Assembly (NCBI RefSeq): GCF_036346295.1
Contig: NZ_CP107819.1
Span: forward strand, 2,170,001-2,234,000
DNA length: 64,000 nucleotides
DNA from: Streptomyces sp. NBC_00536
GTDB lineage: Bacteria > Actinomycetota > Actinomycetes > Streptomycetales > Streptomycetaceae
Direction of reading: 5' to 3'
Part shown: positions 26,461 to 35,600 of the stretch, in pieces
Layout: the number at the start of each line of letters is the position of its first letter
Numbering within the stretch: position 1 is the first letter of the stretch
Made by a program: the position numbers and the translations under genes
Notes under the pieces: generated by a model
The model's input: the letters and a program-made list of their open reading frames with translations, nothing else
What the model was told of the DNA's origin: nothing
Databases searched by the model: none

Positions 26461-27198
26461 GTGACCACCGTTCGCCTGCCCCTCTTCCCCCTCAACACGG
26501 TGCTGTTCCCGGGACTCGTCCTCCCGCTGAACATCTTCGAGGAGCGTTATCGCGCCATGATGCGCGACCTGCTGAAGACGGGCGAGGAGGAACCGCGCCG
26601 CTTCGCCGTCGTGGCGATCCGCGACGGCCGTGAGGTGGCGCCCACCGCGCCCGGCCTGCCCGACCAGACGGCCCTGCCCGAACGCGGCCCGGCCGCGGGC
26701 TTCGGCACCGACCCGATCCAGGCCTTCCACCGCGTGGGCTGCGTCGCGGACGCGGCCACGATCCGCGAACGCGAGGACGGCAGCTTCGAGGTGCTGGCCA
26801 CCGGGACCACCCGGGTCCGGCTGCTGTCCGTGGACGCGAGCGGCCCCTTCCTGGTGGCCGAGCTGGAGGAACTCCCCGAGGACGCGGGCGACAGCGCGGG
26901 CGCGCTCGCCGAAGGGGTGCTGCGGGCGTTCCGCTCGTACCAGAAGCGGCTCGCCGGGGCCCGGGAGCGGTCCCTGACCGGGGCCGAGCTGCCAGACGAC
27001 CCCTCGGTGGTGTCGTACCTGGTGGCGGCGGCCGCCGTACTGGACATCCCGTCCAAGCAGCGGCTGCTCCAGGCCCCCGACACGGCGACGCGGCTGGCCG
27101 AGGAACTGACCCTGCTGCGCTCGGAGACGGCCGTCATCCGCCATCTCCCCTCCCTGCCGATGATCGACCTGACCCGCACGCCCACGAACCTGAACTGA
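26461..27198 (+). CDS. LON peptidase substrate-binding (N-terminal) domain protein
   Basis: The 245-residue protein consists of a stand-alone Lon N-terminal domain (VRLPLFPLNTVLFPGLVLPL, FEERYRAMMRD, VLATGTTRVRLLSVD) and a helical C-terminal part. There is no ATPase or protease domain. Such proteins resemble the substrate-recognition part of Lon; the role in actinobacteria is not established. It starts at GTG 26461 from a leaderless-type promoter, and ybaK follows 14 bases after its stop. Confidence 0.88.
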   Translation: MTTVRLPLFPLNTVLFPGLVLPLNIFEERYRAMMRDLLKTGEEEPRRFAVVAIRDGREVAPTAPGLPDQTALPERGPAAGFGTDPIQAFHRVGCVADAATIREREDGSFEVLATGTTRVRLLSVDASGPFLVAELEELPEDAGDSAGALAEGVLRAFRSYQKRLAGARERSLTGAELPDDPSVVSYLVAAAAVLDIPSKQRLLQAPDTATRLAEELTLLRSETAVIRHLPSLPMIDLTRTPTNLN

Positions 27199-27212
27199 GG
27201 GCAGGCAGGCGC

Positions 27213-27716
27213 ATGGCGAAGAAGACGAAACAGTCCGCGCAGTCCTCGGGCACCCCGGCGGTAGTGGCACTGACCGCCGCGGGCGTGGAGTTCCGTACGC
27301 ACGCCTACGAGCACGACCCCGCGCACCCGTCGTACGGCGAGGAGGCCGCGCAGGCGCTGGGGGTCTCCCCGGACCGGGTCTTCAAGACGCTGGTCGCGGA
27401 GGTGGACGGGCAGCTGACGGTGGCCGTGGTCCCGGTGGCCGGAAGCCTCGACCTCAAGGCCCTGGCGACGGCCGTCGGCGGCAAGCGGGCCGCGATGGCG
27501 GATCCGGCGCTGGCGGAGCGCACCACGGGCTACGTCCTTGGCGGGATCTCCCCCCTCGGCCAGCGCAAACGGCTCCGCACGGTCCTGGACGCGTCGGCTT
27601 CGGCGCACGCCACGATCTGCGTCTCGGCGGGCCGCCGCGGCCTGGAGGTCGAGCTCCCCCCGACCGCCCTGGCCACCCTGACCGCAGCCACCCTCGCCCC
27701 CATCGCCCGCCCGTAA
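27213..27716 (+). CDS. ybaK: Cys-tRNA(Pro)/Cys-tRNA(Cys) deacylase YbaK
   Basis: The 167-residue YbaK-type editing domain hydrolyses mischarged Cys-tRNA(Pro). Features are HAYEHDPAHPSYGEEAAQALG, VFKTLVAEVDGQLTVAVVPV, LDLKALATAVGGKRAAMADP, and GYVLGGISPLGQRKRLRTVLD with the conserved Gly-Gly-Ile-Ser-Pro and Lys. The start is ATG 27213 with GGGCAGGCAGG upstream, 14 bases after the Lon-N-domain gene, so probably cotranscribed. Confidence 0.92.
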   Translation: MAKKTKQSAQSSGTPAVVALTAAGVEFRTHAYEHDPAHPSYGEEAAQALGVSPDRVFKTLVAEVDGQLTVAVVPVAGSLDLKALATAVGGKRAAMADPALAERTTGYVLGGISPLGQRKRLRTVLDASASAHATICVSAGRRGLEVELPPTALATLTAATLAPIARP

Positions 27717-27718
27717 CC

Positions 27719-28163
27719 ACCCCCTCCGGGGGCGCCTCAAACGCCGGCGAGGCTAGGTTCGCCACCCCTCGGCAGCGAGAGTTGGGTGTCCCGCCCGGCG
27801 CACTGCCGCCCGCGGCCCCGTCCGCCCTCCGGGGGCGCCTCAAACGCCGGCGAGGCTGGGTTTGCCCCCCTCGGCGGCGACCCGACTGCCCGCCGGGAGG
27901 GCCTGGTGTGCCCGCTCAGGCTGGGCCAATGCAAGCCCCGCCAGGCGGGCACACCCCAGCCCAGCCAGGCGAGCACAGCCAGCCCAGCAGGGCGGACACA
28001 CCCAGCCCCGCCGGCGATTGAGGCGCCCCCGGAGGGCACACCCACCCGCGGGCACAAACACACGTGTCGGCACACACCCGGCTCCGCCAGGCGAGCACAG
28101 CCAGCCCAGCAGGGCGGACACATCCAGCCTCGCCGGCGTTTGAGGCGCCCCCGGAGGGCGCAC
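27719..28163. repeat. Second cluster of GCCGGCGTTTGAGGCGCC-type repeats
   Basis: The 500-base gap between the convergent ybaK and a membrane-protein gene contains the core repeat in minus orientation at about 27720-27753 and 27825-27858, and in plus orientation at about 28002-28037 and 28123-28159. A unit of about 75 bases (from CAGGCGAGCACAGCCAGCCC through the core to ACCCGCGGGCACA) is duplicated at about 27975-28050 and 28096-28172. No gene is visible. Confidence 0.85.
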
Positions 28164-28217
28164 GCACCCGCGGGCACAGGCACGGGCGTCAGCGCACAGC
28201 CCGGGCCGCCGGTGGGG

Positions 28218-28889
28218 TCAGGGGCGGGGGTCAGGGGTGGGGTCGGCGTGGACGTGGGGCGGGGGGTAGGCGGCGGCCCAGGGCGCGACGGGGGCCGGAT
28301 CCCGGGGCGTGAACAGGGCCGTCAGGGCCAAGTGCACGGCCACCGCGGCCATCGGCCACACCAGCAGCACGCCGTAGGCGAGGAGCTGCAGCGGCGCGTC
28401 GAAGGGGACGCCCTCACCCGCCGCCTTCGCCCGCGCGACCAGATCGCTGGAGGGCCCGAGCCACAGCCCGAGCCGCCAGCCGACCAGCGCGGCGAAGACG
28501 GATCCGAGGGCCAGCCCGATGACCAGCGGTACGCCCCCCGCGCGCCGCCACAGGAACGTCGCGGCCGCACTCAGCGCACCCAGTCCCGCGGACAGCAGCA
28601 GGAACGTGCCGTCGGACCCGATCCGCGCCTCGCTCTCGGTGTCCTTGAGGAAGACCGCCTGCCCGTTGGACACGTACTGGAGCCGGGGCGAGAGCCACAC
28701 CCACAGCAGCCCGAGCAGCACTCCGGCCACCCCCACCAGGAGGGCGACGGCGGCGCCGTCACGGATCTCGGCGGCGGTCACCGCCGGGGCACCGGTGGCT
28801 GCGGGCTGGTCGAGCACGCGCTCGTCGAGCACAGGCGGCTCGACGGGCTCTCGGGACGGCGGCGGGGTCACGGCTTCGGTCACCCCCAC
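28218..28889 (-). CDS. Four-helix membrane protein (possibly DUF2567-like)
   Basis: The 223-residue protein has a Pro/Glu-rich N-terminus and about four membrane helices (near residues 46-66, 96-114, 120-142 and 165-190). An extracytoplasmic stretch LSPRLQYVSNGQAVFLKDTE lies between helices one and two. The shape resembles actinobacterial DUF2567 proteins, but I am not certain of the family. It lies downstream of an ABC exporter pair on the same strand. Start may be GTG 28889 or GTG 28883. Confidence 0.7.
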   Translation of the reverse strand: MGVTEAVTPPPSREPVEPPVLDERVLDQPAATGAPAVTAAEIRDGAAVALLVGVAGVLLGLLWVWLSPRLQYVSNGQAVFLKDTESEARIGSDGTFLLLSAGLGALSAAATFLWRRAGGVPLVIGLALGSVFAALVGWRLGLWLGPSSDLVARAKAAGEGVPFDAPLQLLAYGVLLVWPMAAVAVHLALTALFTPRDPAPVAPWAAAYPPPHVHADPTPDPRP

Positions 28890-28917
28890 ATCGTGCCAGG
28901 TGGATGCCGGACCGGCG

Positions 28918-29739
28918 TCAGCGGACCGCCGCCCGGCGGTAGGCCTTGGTCGCGACGGTCAGCGAGAGCACGCCGACCGCCGCGCACACGGCGAGGTCAC
29001 CGGCGACGGCGGCCCAGTCCGGGTGCGGGGCGAACGTACGGGCGAAGGCCTCCACGCCGTAGGTCGACGGCAGCAGGTCCCGCGCCCACACGATGACGTC
29101 GGGCATCCGCTCGGGCGGCAGCACGCCCAGCAGCAGGGCCGCGGACATGCCGAGCTGCCCGGCCAGCGTGGCCAGCTCCTGCCGGGGGGCGAGCAGGCCC
29201 AGCGCGGCGCCGAGCCCGGCCAGCGCGGCCCCGGCCAGCGGCACCACGGCGACCAGGATCCACAGCCCGCTCATCGGCAGCCCGAACAGCACGCACCCGA
29301 AGACGGCGGTGACCAGTGTCCCGGGCAGGGTGAAGGAGGCGTACGCGGCCGCCGCGCCCAGCACCACGGAGGCGGGCGGCACGGGCAGGGTGGCGTAGTG
29401 GTCGAGCCCGCCGCCGGCGCGCAGCTGGCCGAAGTACTGGGCCAGCAGGTTCAGCGCGACGAAGGCGACGACGAGGACCGACGATCCGGCGACGACGGCG
29501 CGCGCCTCGGAGCCGCCGCCGCCGTCGACCACGCCCCGCATGAGGATCATGATGCCGACGGACTGGAAGGTCGCGACGAACAGCAGCGGGATCCGGGAGA
29601 CCCGGGCCCGGGAGAGCTGTGCCTTGTACACGGCGGCCAGGGACGGGAAGAACCGGGCCCGGGGGGCCAGCGGCCCGGGCGCGGCGCCCTCCGCGCAGAC
29701 GGTGGTGCTCGCGGGGATGTCCGCGGCGGCGGTGGTCAC
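28918..29739 (-). CDS. ABC-2 type transporter permease
   Basis: The start is GTG 29739, overlapping the ATPase stop as GTGA; the longer frame to 29973 reads into the ATPase gene. The 273-residue protein has six membrane helices starting near residue 55 (PLLFVATFQSVGIMILM) and the ABC-2 pattern of small, Gly/Ala-rich helices, with LLPSTYGVEAFARTF between the last two. With the adjacent ATPase it would form a drug/lipid-type exporter. The substrate is unknown. Confidence 0.88.
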   Translation of the reverse strand: MTTAAADIPASTTVCAEGAAPGPLAPRARFFPSLAAVYKAQLSRARVSRIPLLFVATFQSVGIMILMRGVVDGGGGSEARAVVAGSSVLVVAFVALNLLAQYFGQLRAGGGLDHYATLPVPPASVVLGAAAAYASFTLPGTLVTAVFGCVLFGLPMSGLWILVAVVPLAGAALAGLGAALGLLAPRQELATLAGQLGMSAALLLGVLPPERMPDVIVWARDLLPSTYGVEAFARTFAPHPDWAAVAGDLAVCAAVGVLSLTVATKAYRRAAVR

Positions 29740-30770
29740 GATTTCACCAGGCCCTTCGTACGGCCGCCCAGGGCGAGGTAGACGTCTTCCAGGCTGGGCG
29801 TGGCCAGGGTGAAGTCGTCGAGCGCGGCGAAGGCGGGCCCGCCGGTGACGGCGGCCACCGCCGCCCGTGCCGCGTCGGCGCCCAGGCGCAGGGTCCAGCG
29901 CCGCCCGGATTCCTCGGCGTGCGCGCGCAGCGCCGCGACCTCGGGGACGTGCAGCGGGGCGCTCTCGCGCCACACCAGGTCGAGCCGGACCTCGTCGGAG
30001 ACCTCGGCCTTGAGTCCGGCCGGGGTGTCGCAGGCGATGACCCGGCCCTGGTCGATGACGGCGACCCGGTCCAGGACCGTTTCCGCCTCGATGACGTTGT
30101 GGGTGACCAGGAGGACCGTCGCGCCGTGTTCGGCGCGCCGCCGGTCGACGGCGCTCCAGACGGCCCGCCGGGCGACCGGGTCCATGCCGGTGGTGGGTTC
30201 GTCGAGGACGAGCACGGGCCGCTCCCCCACCAGGGCGGCGGCGAAGCAGGCGAGGCGCCGCTGGCCGCCGGAGAGCTTCTTCAGGGGCCGGGCGGCGATC
30301 GCGGTCAGACCGAGTTCGTCGAGTACGGCGTCCCGCGCGGCCCGCGCCTCGCGCAGGCCGAGCCCGCGCAGCCGTCCGGTGGTCTCGGCGGCCAAGGAGA
30401 CGGTCAGCTCGTCGAGGGCGGTGGATTCCTGGCCCAGGTAGGCCAGCAGCCGGGAGGCCCGTTCGGGGTGCCGGACGAGGTCGTGGCCGAGCAGGGTGAC
30501 GCAGCCGGAGTCGGGCCGCAGCAGTCCGGTGAGCTGGCGTACGAGGGTGGACTTGCCCGCGCCGTTGGGTCCGAGCAGCCCGAAGATCTCACCGCGGCGG
30601 ACGTCCAGGCTGATGCCGTCGTTCGCGCGGGTGGCGGGCAGGGCCGGGGCCCCGCGCCCGCCGCGGACGGCCGCGTACGTCTTGACCAGGTCACGCACGG
30701 CGCAGACGACATCCCCCGGTCCTGCTGCCGCGGAACGTGTCCGTCCTGCCTGTGCTGTGCCCGTATTCAC
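29736..30770 (-). CDS. ABC transporter ATP-binding protein (DrrA-like)
   Basis: The 344-residue ATPase has Walker A GLLGPNGAGKSTLVRQLTG, Q-loop YLGQES, signature LSGGQRRLACFAAAL, Walker B PVLVLDEPTTGMDP and the switch His in LLVTHNVIEAE. A C-terminal regulatory region of about 100 residues follows. A TAGGCT box ends 8 bases before GTG 30770, so the message is probably leaderless. It is coupled to the downstream permease by a GTGA overlap. Confidence 0.93.
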   Translation of the reverse strand: MNTGTAQAGRTRSAAAGPGDVVCAVRDLVKTYAAVRGGRGAPALPATRANDGISLDVRRGEIFGLLGPNGAGKSTLVRQLTGLLRPDSGCVTLLGHDLVRHPERASRLLAYLGQESTALDELTVSLAAETTGRLRGLGLREARAARDAVLDELGLTAIAARPLKKLSGGQRRLACFAAALVGERPVLVLDEPTTGMDPVARRAVWSAVDRRRAEHGATVLLVTHNVIEAETVLDRVAVIDQGRVIACDTPAGLKAEVSDEVRLDLVWRESAPLHVPEVAALRAHAEESGRRWTLRLGADAARAAVAAVTGGPAFAALDDFTLATPSLEDVYLALGGRTKGLVKS

Positions 30771-30784
30771 GAGGCAGCAGCCTA
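30771..30784 (-). promoter_or_regulatory. ABC ATPase promoter -10 (leaderless type)
   Basis: TAGGCT on the minus strand (30779-30784) followed by 8 bases and GTG 30770, without an SD. Confidence 0.5.
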
Positions 30785-30857
30785 CGGGGTTCCCGCGCGG
30801 CCGCCGCCCCCGGGGCGCGGCGGCCGCGCCACGCGCCCAGGGGGTGTCCGGTGGATC

Positions 30858-32174
30858 TCACTCGCCGCCCGGGGAGAGCGCCGCGGCGCTCGGGGTGGCG
30901 GCCGGGGCGGTGGCGGTGGCCTGCTCGGCGGCGGCGCGGACGTCGATCTCCCGCCAGAACCCGGCCCGGATGGCGTAGCGGTCGTGTTCGTCGATCTGGT
31001 CGTCCTTGTGCGCGAGCAGGCCGAAGCGGGCGGCGTAGCGCAGCAGCTCGCCGTCGATGCGGTGCGGGATGCGCGGGTACATGGTGGACAGCTTGTGCAG
31101 GTGGACGGTTTCGGGGAGCCGTTCCATCCAGCGGCGGGCGAAGACCTGGCCGACCTCGAAGGGGTCGCCGCCGACGGTGGTGATGTCCTCCTCCCGGTCG
31201 GCCCAGCGCTGCTCGGCGCTGGTGAGCTGGGCGAGGGTGGGCAGCGAGGCGGTCTCGGCGGGTTCGCCGAGCGGTCCGGCCCGGTCGATCCAGCCCTTGT
31301 CGGAGGACCAGCGCAGGGCGCTGGGGGCCTGGGCGCCGGGTGAGACCTGCTGGGCGCCCGGGCCGTGGGCGGGGCCGGTGCTCTGGACGGGTGCGCGCAG
31401 GACGGCGAGGTCCTTGGGCGTGGGCACGGCCCGGCCGGGGGCCACCGGCTGGGTCGCCCCCGTCTGGTCGGCGCGGGGGGCCTCCCGCTCCTCGCCGCGG
31501 GCCTGGGCGCCCGGGGCGGAGCCGTTGCGGGTGGCTTCGGCGAGGGCCGCTTCGGGCAGCGGGGCGGAGAGGATGGCGGCGATCTCGGGGCGCGGGGCGG
31601 GCGGCGGGGCGCACAGTCCGGCGAGGTCGCGGGCGCGGACGGCCCGGGTGATCCAGACCCGGTCGAGGACGCGGCGTTCGTCGGCTTCGGCGACGAGGTC
31701 CTCGGACTGGTTGTAGTCCCCGTCGGCGGCCTGGACGGCCCACAGGTGGACGGCGACGCCGTGTTCCTTGGCGGACATCAGGCCGGGGAGGAGGTCTCCG
31801 TCGCCGGTGACGAGGACGACGTCCGAGCAGGCCCGGTTGCGGGCGAGTTCGGTCAGCTCCGCGTGCATGGCGGCGTCGACGCCCTTCTGCGCCCAGCGGC
31901 CGTCGCTGCGGGTCAGGGCGCCGAGGCGGACGGTGACCCGGGGCATGACGCGCAGCCGCCGGTGTTCGGGCTGCGGCACCCGGTCGGGCGCGCCGTCGAA
32001 CCAGTAGATCCGCAGCAGGGGCTGCTCGGTGTCGGCCTCGGCCCGCTCGCGCAGGCCCTGGATGAGGGCGGCATGGTCGACGGTGATGCGGGAGCGCGAG
32101 GGCTCCCCTGCGAGAAGACTCGCGGCAGCGCCCAGCAGATAGCCGGCGTCCACCAGGACGACGCAGCGGTCCAC
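30858..32174 (-). CDS. NYN-domain (PIN-like) putative ribonuclease
   Basis: The 438-residue protein starts at GTG 32174 with GGGAAGAGGG upstream; the frame is open to 32300 without SD support. The N-terminal 180 residues form a NYN/PIN-like domain with its acidic residues in CVVLVDAGYLLGAA, RWAQKGVDAAMHAEL and SDVVLVTGDGDLLPGLMSAK. A Pro/Ala-rich linker spans residues 225-310. The C-terminal domain (residues 320-420) contains WSSDKGWIDRAGPLGE and a winged-helix-like region around YPRIPHRIDGELLRYAARF. It is likely an RNA-processing nuclease; the target is unknown. Confidence 0.85.
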   Translation of the reverse strand: MDRCVVLVDAGYLLGAAASLLAGEPSRSRITVDHAALIQGLRERAEADTEQPLLRIYWFDGAPDRVPQPEHRRLRVMPRVTVRLGALTRSDGRWAQKGVDAAMHAELTELARNRACSDVVLVTGDGDLLPGLMSAKEHGVAVHLWAVQAADGDYNQSEDLVAEADERRVLDRVWITRAVRARDLAGLCAPPPAPRPEIAAILSAPLPEAALAEATRNGSAPGAQARGEEREAPRADQTGATQPVAPGRAVPTPKDLAVLRAPVQSTGPAHGPGAQQVSPGAQAPSALRWSSDKGWIDRAGPLGEPAETASLPTLAQLTSAEQRWADREEDITTVGGDPFEVGQVFARRWMERLPETVHLHKLSTMYPRIPHRIDGELLRYAARFGLLAHKDDQIDEHDRYAIRAGFWREIDVRAAAEQATATAPAATPSAAALSPGGE

Positions 32175-32415
32175 GCTTCCACCCTCTTCCCTGGGGGTCC
32201 CGCCCGGACGAGCGGGGGGACGGTCTGGGTTTTCCCCGAGTCTGCCCGAACGCAAGGAGGTTGACGGCCGGAACTCGATCATCGGCGTGGCGGATCTCAC
32301 GGCGTGCGGCGGTGGGGTGCCGACTACGCGCAGTAATGATCCAAAATGCGGTGGTTCCGGCGGTATGTGAGGGTGAAGGCGGTCCTGGCCCCTAGACCCT
32401 CACGGAGGTTCCACC

Positions 32416-32589
32416 ATGGCCAAGAACAAGAAGCAGAACCGCGACCAGTCGAAGTCCTCGGCTCCGGAACGTGGAGCCGATCAGGCCAAGAGTTCGTCGC
32501 CCACGGATCAGGCCGAGCAGCGAATGCAGCAGGCGACCCCCGCCGACATGGCGCGCAAGGGCCGCGAGAAGCGCTTCGGCCACAACTGA
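32416..32589 (+). CDS. Small hydrophilic 57-residue protein
   Basis: ATG 32416 lies 7 bases after GGAGG (32404-32408), a very clear ribosome site. The product MAKNKKQNRDQSKSS... ends in RKGREKRFGHN and is rich in Lys, Gln, Ser and Arg with no hydrophobic core, so it is probably disordered. The strong SD and the intrinsic-type terminator right after it support a real, well-expressed gene. Similar small proteins recur in Streptomyces as far as I recall. Function unknown. It has its own upstream region of about 240 bases after the divergent NYN gene. Confidence 0.8.
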   Translation: MAKNKKQNRDQSKSSAPERGADQAKSSSPTDQAEQRMQQATPADMARKGREKRFGHN

Positions 32590-32610
32590 CGCCTCCGTGT
32601 GCGGCATGTG

Positions 32611-32648
32611 AAAGGGCGCGTCCGGGACTCCTCCCGGGCGCGCCCTTT
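32611..32648. terminator. Bidirectional terminator between the small-protein gene and dnaE
   Basis: Arms AAAGGGCGCGTCCGGGA and TCCCGGGCGCGCCCTTT pair over 17 positions with one G-U, with a 4-base loop. The A/T ends give a short U-run in either direction. It lies 21 bases after the small ORF and 30 bases before the dnaE stop. Confidence 0.85.
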
Positions 32649-32678
32649 CCTCACGTAACGCGACCTGCGCCGGGGGCG

Positions 32679-35600
32679 CTATCCGGCCAGGCAGGACGGT
32701 CCGAGGAGGACCTTCAGGTCGCCGAAGAGGGCCGGGTCGGGCTTGACCCGGTGCTTGTCGAGGCGCAGCACGGTGGTGGTGCGCGGCCCCTGGAGCTTGA
32801 TCCGGACCTCGCTGTTGCCCTGGTGGTGGCGGAGGATCTCGCCGAGACGGGTGACCATCGGAGGGGTCACCTTGACGGTCGGGATGGTCAGGACGACGGG
32901 TGCGTTGGTTCCGGCGGAGGAGAGGTCGGGGACCATCATCTCCATGGCGACCAGGCGGGGGACGTCCTCGCGCTTGTCGAGGCGGCCCTTGACGAAGACG
33001 ACGGTGTCCTCGACCAGCTGGGTCGAGACGAGCTGGTAGGTCGCCGGGAAGAACATGCACTCGATGGAACCGGCGAGGTCCTCGACGGTGGCGATGGCCC
33101 AGGCGTTGCCCTGCTTGGTCATCTTGCGCTGGAGGCCGGAGATGATGCCGCCGATGGTGACGACCGCGCCGTCACCGTGCTCGCCGCCGGTGAGCTGGGA
33201 GATGCCCGCGTCCGTCTTGTCGGACAGCACGTGTTCCAGGCCGAAGAGCGGGTGGTCGGAGACGTACAGGCCGAGCATCTCGCGCTCCTGGGCGAGCAGG
33301 TAGGACTTCTCCCACTCCACGTCGGAGAACTCGACGTCGAGGCCGAAGCCGGGCTCGTCGCTCGCGTCCTCGTCGCCCATGCCGCCGAAGAGGTCGAACT
33401 GCCCCTCGGCCTCCTTGCGCTTGACCGCCACCACGTTGTCGATCATCGGTTCGTGGTGGGCGACCAGGCCCTTGCGGGTGTGGCCCATCTCGTCGAAGGC
33501 CCCGGCCTTGATCAGGGATTCGACGGTCCGCTTGTTGCAGACGACGGCCTCGACCTTGTCGAGGAAGTCCGGGAAGGTCGAGTACTTCCCCTTGGCCTTC
33601 CTGGTCTTGATGATCGAGTCGACGACGTTGGTGCCGACGTTGCGGATGGCGGTGAGCCCGAAGAGGATCACGTCGTCGCCCTGGGCGGCGAAGTTCGGCT
33701 CGGACTCGTTCACGTTCGGCGGGAGCACCTTGATGCCCATGCGCCGGCACTCGTTCAGGTAGATCGCGGACTTGTCCTTGTCGTCCTTGACCGAGGTGAG
33801 CAGGCCCGCCATGTACTCGGCCGGGAAGTTCGCCTTGAGGTAGGCGGTCCAGTAGGAGACCAGACCGTACGCGGCCGAGTGGGCCTTGTTGAATGCGTAT
33901 CCGGCGAAGGGCACCAGGACGTCCCACAGCGCCTTGATCGCCGCGTCGCTGAAGCCCTTCTTCTTGGCTCCCCCCTCGAAGATGACGAAGTTCTTCGCCA
34001 GCTCCTCGGGCTTCTTCTTGCCCATCACGCGGCGCAGGATGTCGGCCTCGCCGAGCGAGTACCCGGCGATGATCTGGGCGGCCTTCTGGACCTGCTCCTG
34101 GTAGACGATGAGGCCGTAGGTGACGCCGAGGATCTCCCGGAGGGGCTCTTCCAGCTCCGGGTGGATCGGGGTGATCTCCTGCTGGAGGTTCTTGCGCAGG
34201 GCGTAGTTCGTGTGGGAGTTCATGCCCATCGGGCCCGGCCGGTACAGGGCGGACACGGCGGAGATGTCTTCGAAGTTGTCGGGCTTCATCAGGCGCAGCA
34301 GGGAGCGCATGGGCCCGCCGTCGAACTGGAAGACGCCGAGGGTGTCACCGCGGCAGAGCAGTTCGTACGTCTTGGGATCGTCGAGCGGCAGGCCGAGGAG
34401 ATCGAGGTCGATCCCCTTGTTGGCCTTCACCATCTTGACGGCGTCGTCCATGATCGTGAGGTTGCGCAGGCCCAGGAAGTCCATCTTGATCAGGCCGAGC
34501 GACTCGCACTGCGGGTAGTCCCACTGCGTGATGGTGACGCCGTCCGTGTGCCGTACCCAGATCGGGGCGTGGTCGACGATGGGCTCGCTGGACATGATCA
34601 CGCCGGCCGCGTGCACGCCCATCTGGCGGACGAGTCCCTCCACACCCCTGGCGGTGTCGATGACCTTCTTCACGTCCGGCTCGTTCTCGTACATCGCCCG
34701 GATCTCGCCGGCCTCGCCGTAGCGCGGGTGCGAGGGGTCGGTGATGCCGTTGAGGTCGATGCCCTTGCCGAGGACGTCGGCGGGCATCGCCTTGGTGAGC
34801 CGGTCGCCCATGGCGTAGGGGTACCCGAGGACCCGGGCCGAGTCCTTGATCGCGTTCTTCGCCTTGATCTTTCCGTACGTACCGATCATGGCGACCTTGT
34901 CGTCGCCGTACTTCTCGGTCACGTACCGGATCACCTCGACGCGCCTGCGCTCGTCGAAGTCGATGTCGACATCGGGCATGGAGACGCGCTCGGGGTTGAG
35001 GAAGCGCTCGAAGATCAGGCCGTGGGTGATCGGGTCGAGGTCCGTGATGCCCATGGCGTAGGCGACGATCGAACCGGCGGCGGAGCCGCGGCCGGGGCCC
35101 ACCGCGATGCCGTTCTTCTTCGCCCACATGATGAAGTCGGCGACGACCAGGAAGTAGCCCGGGAACCCCATCTGGATGATGACGTCCAGCTCGTAGTCGG
35201 CCTGCTTCTGCCGGTCGTCGGGGACACCGCCCGGGTAGCGGCGGTTCATGCCGCGCCGGACCTCCTCCTTGAACCAGGTGATCTCGGTGTAGCCCGCTTC
35301 GGGGATCTCGAACTTCGGCATGAGGTTCTTGGCCTCGAACATGCCGGTGGTGTCGACCTGCTCGGCCACCAGGAGGGTGTTGCGGCAGCCCTCCTGCCAG
35401 GCGTCCGAGGAGTCGACGGCATACATCTCGTCCGTGGACTTCAGGTAGTAGCCGGTGCCGTCGAAGCGGAAGCGGTCCGGGTCCGAGAGGTTCTTGCCGG
35501 TCTGGATGCAGAGCAGCGCGTCGTGGGCGCCGGCCTCGTGCGCGTAGGTGTAGTGCGAGTCGTTCGTCACCAGCGGCGGGATGCCGAGCTTCTTGCCGAC

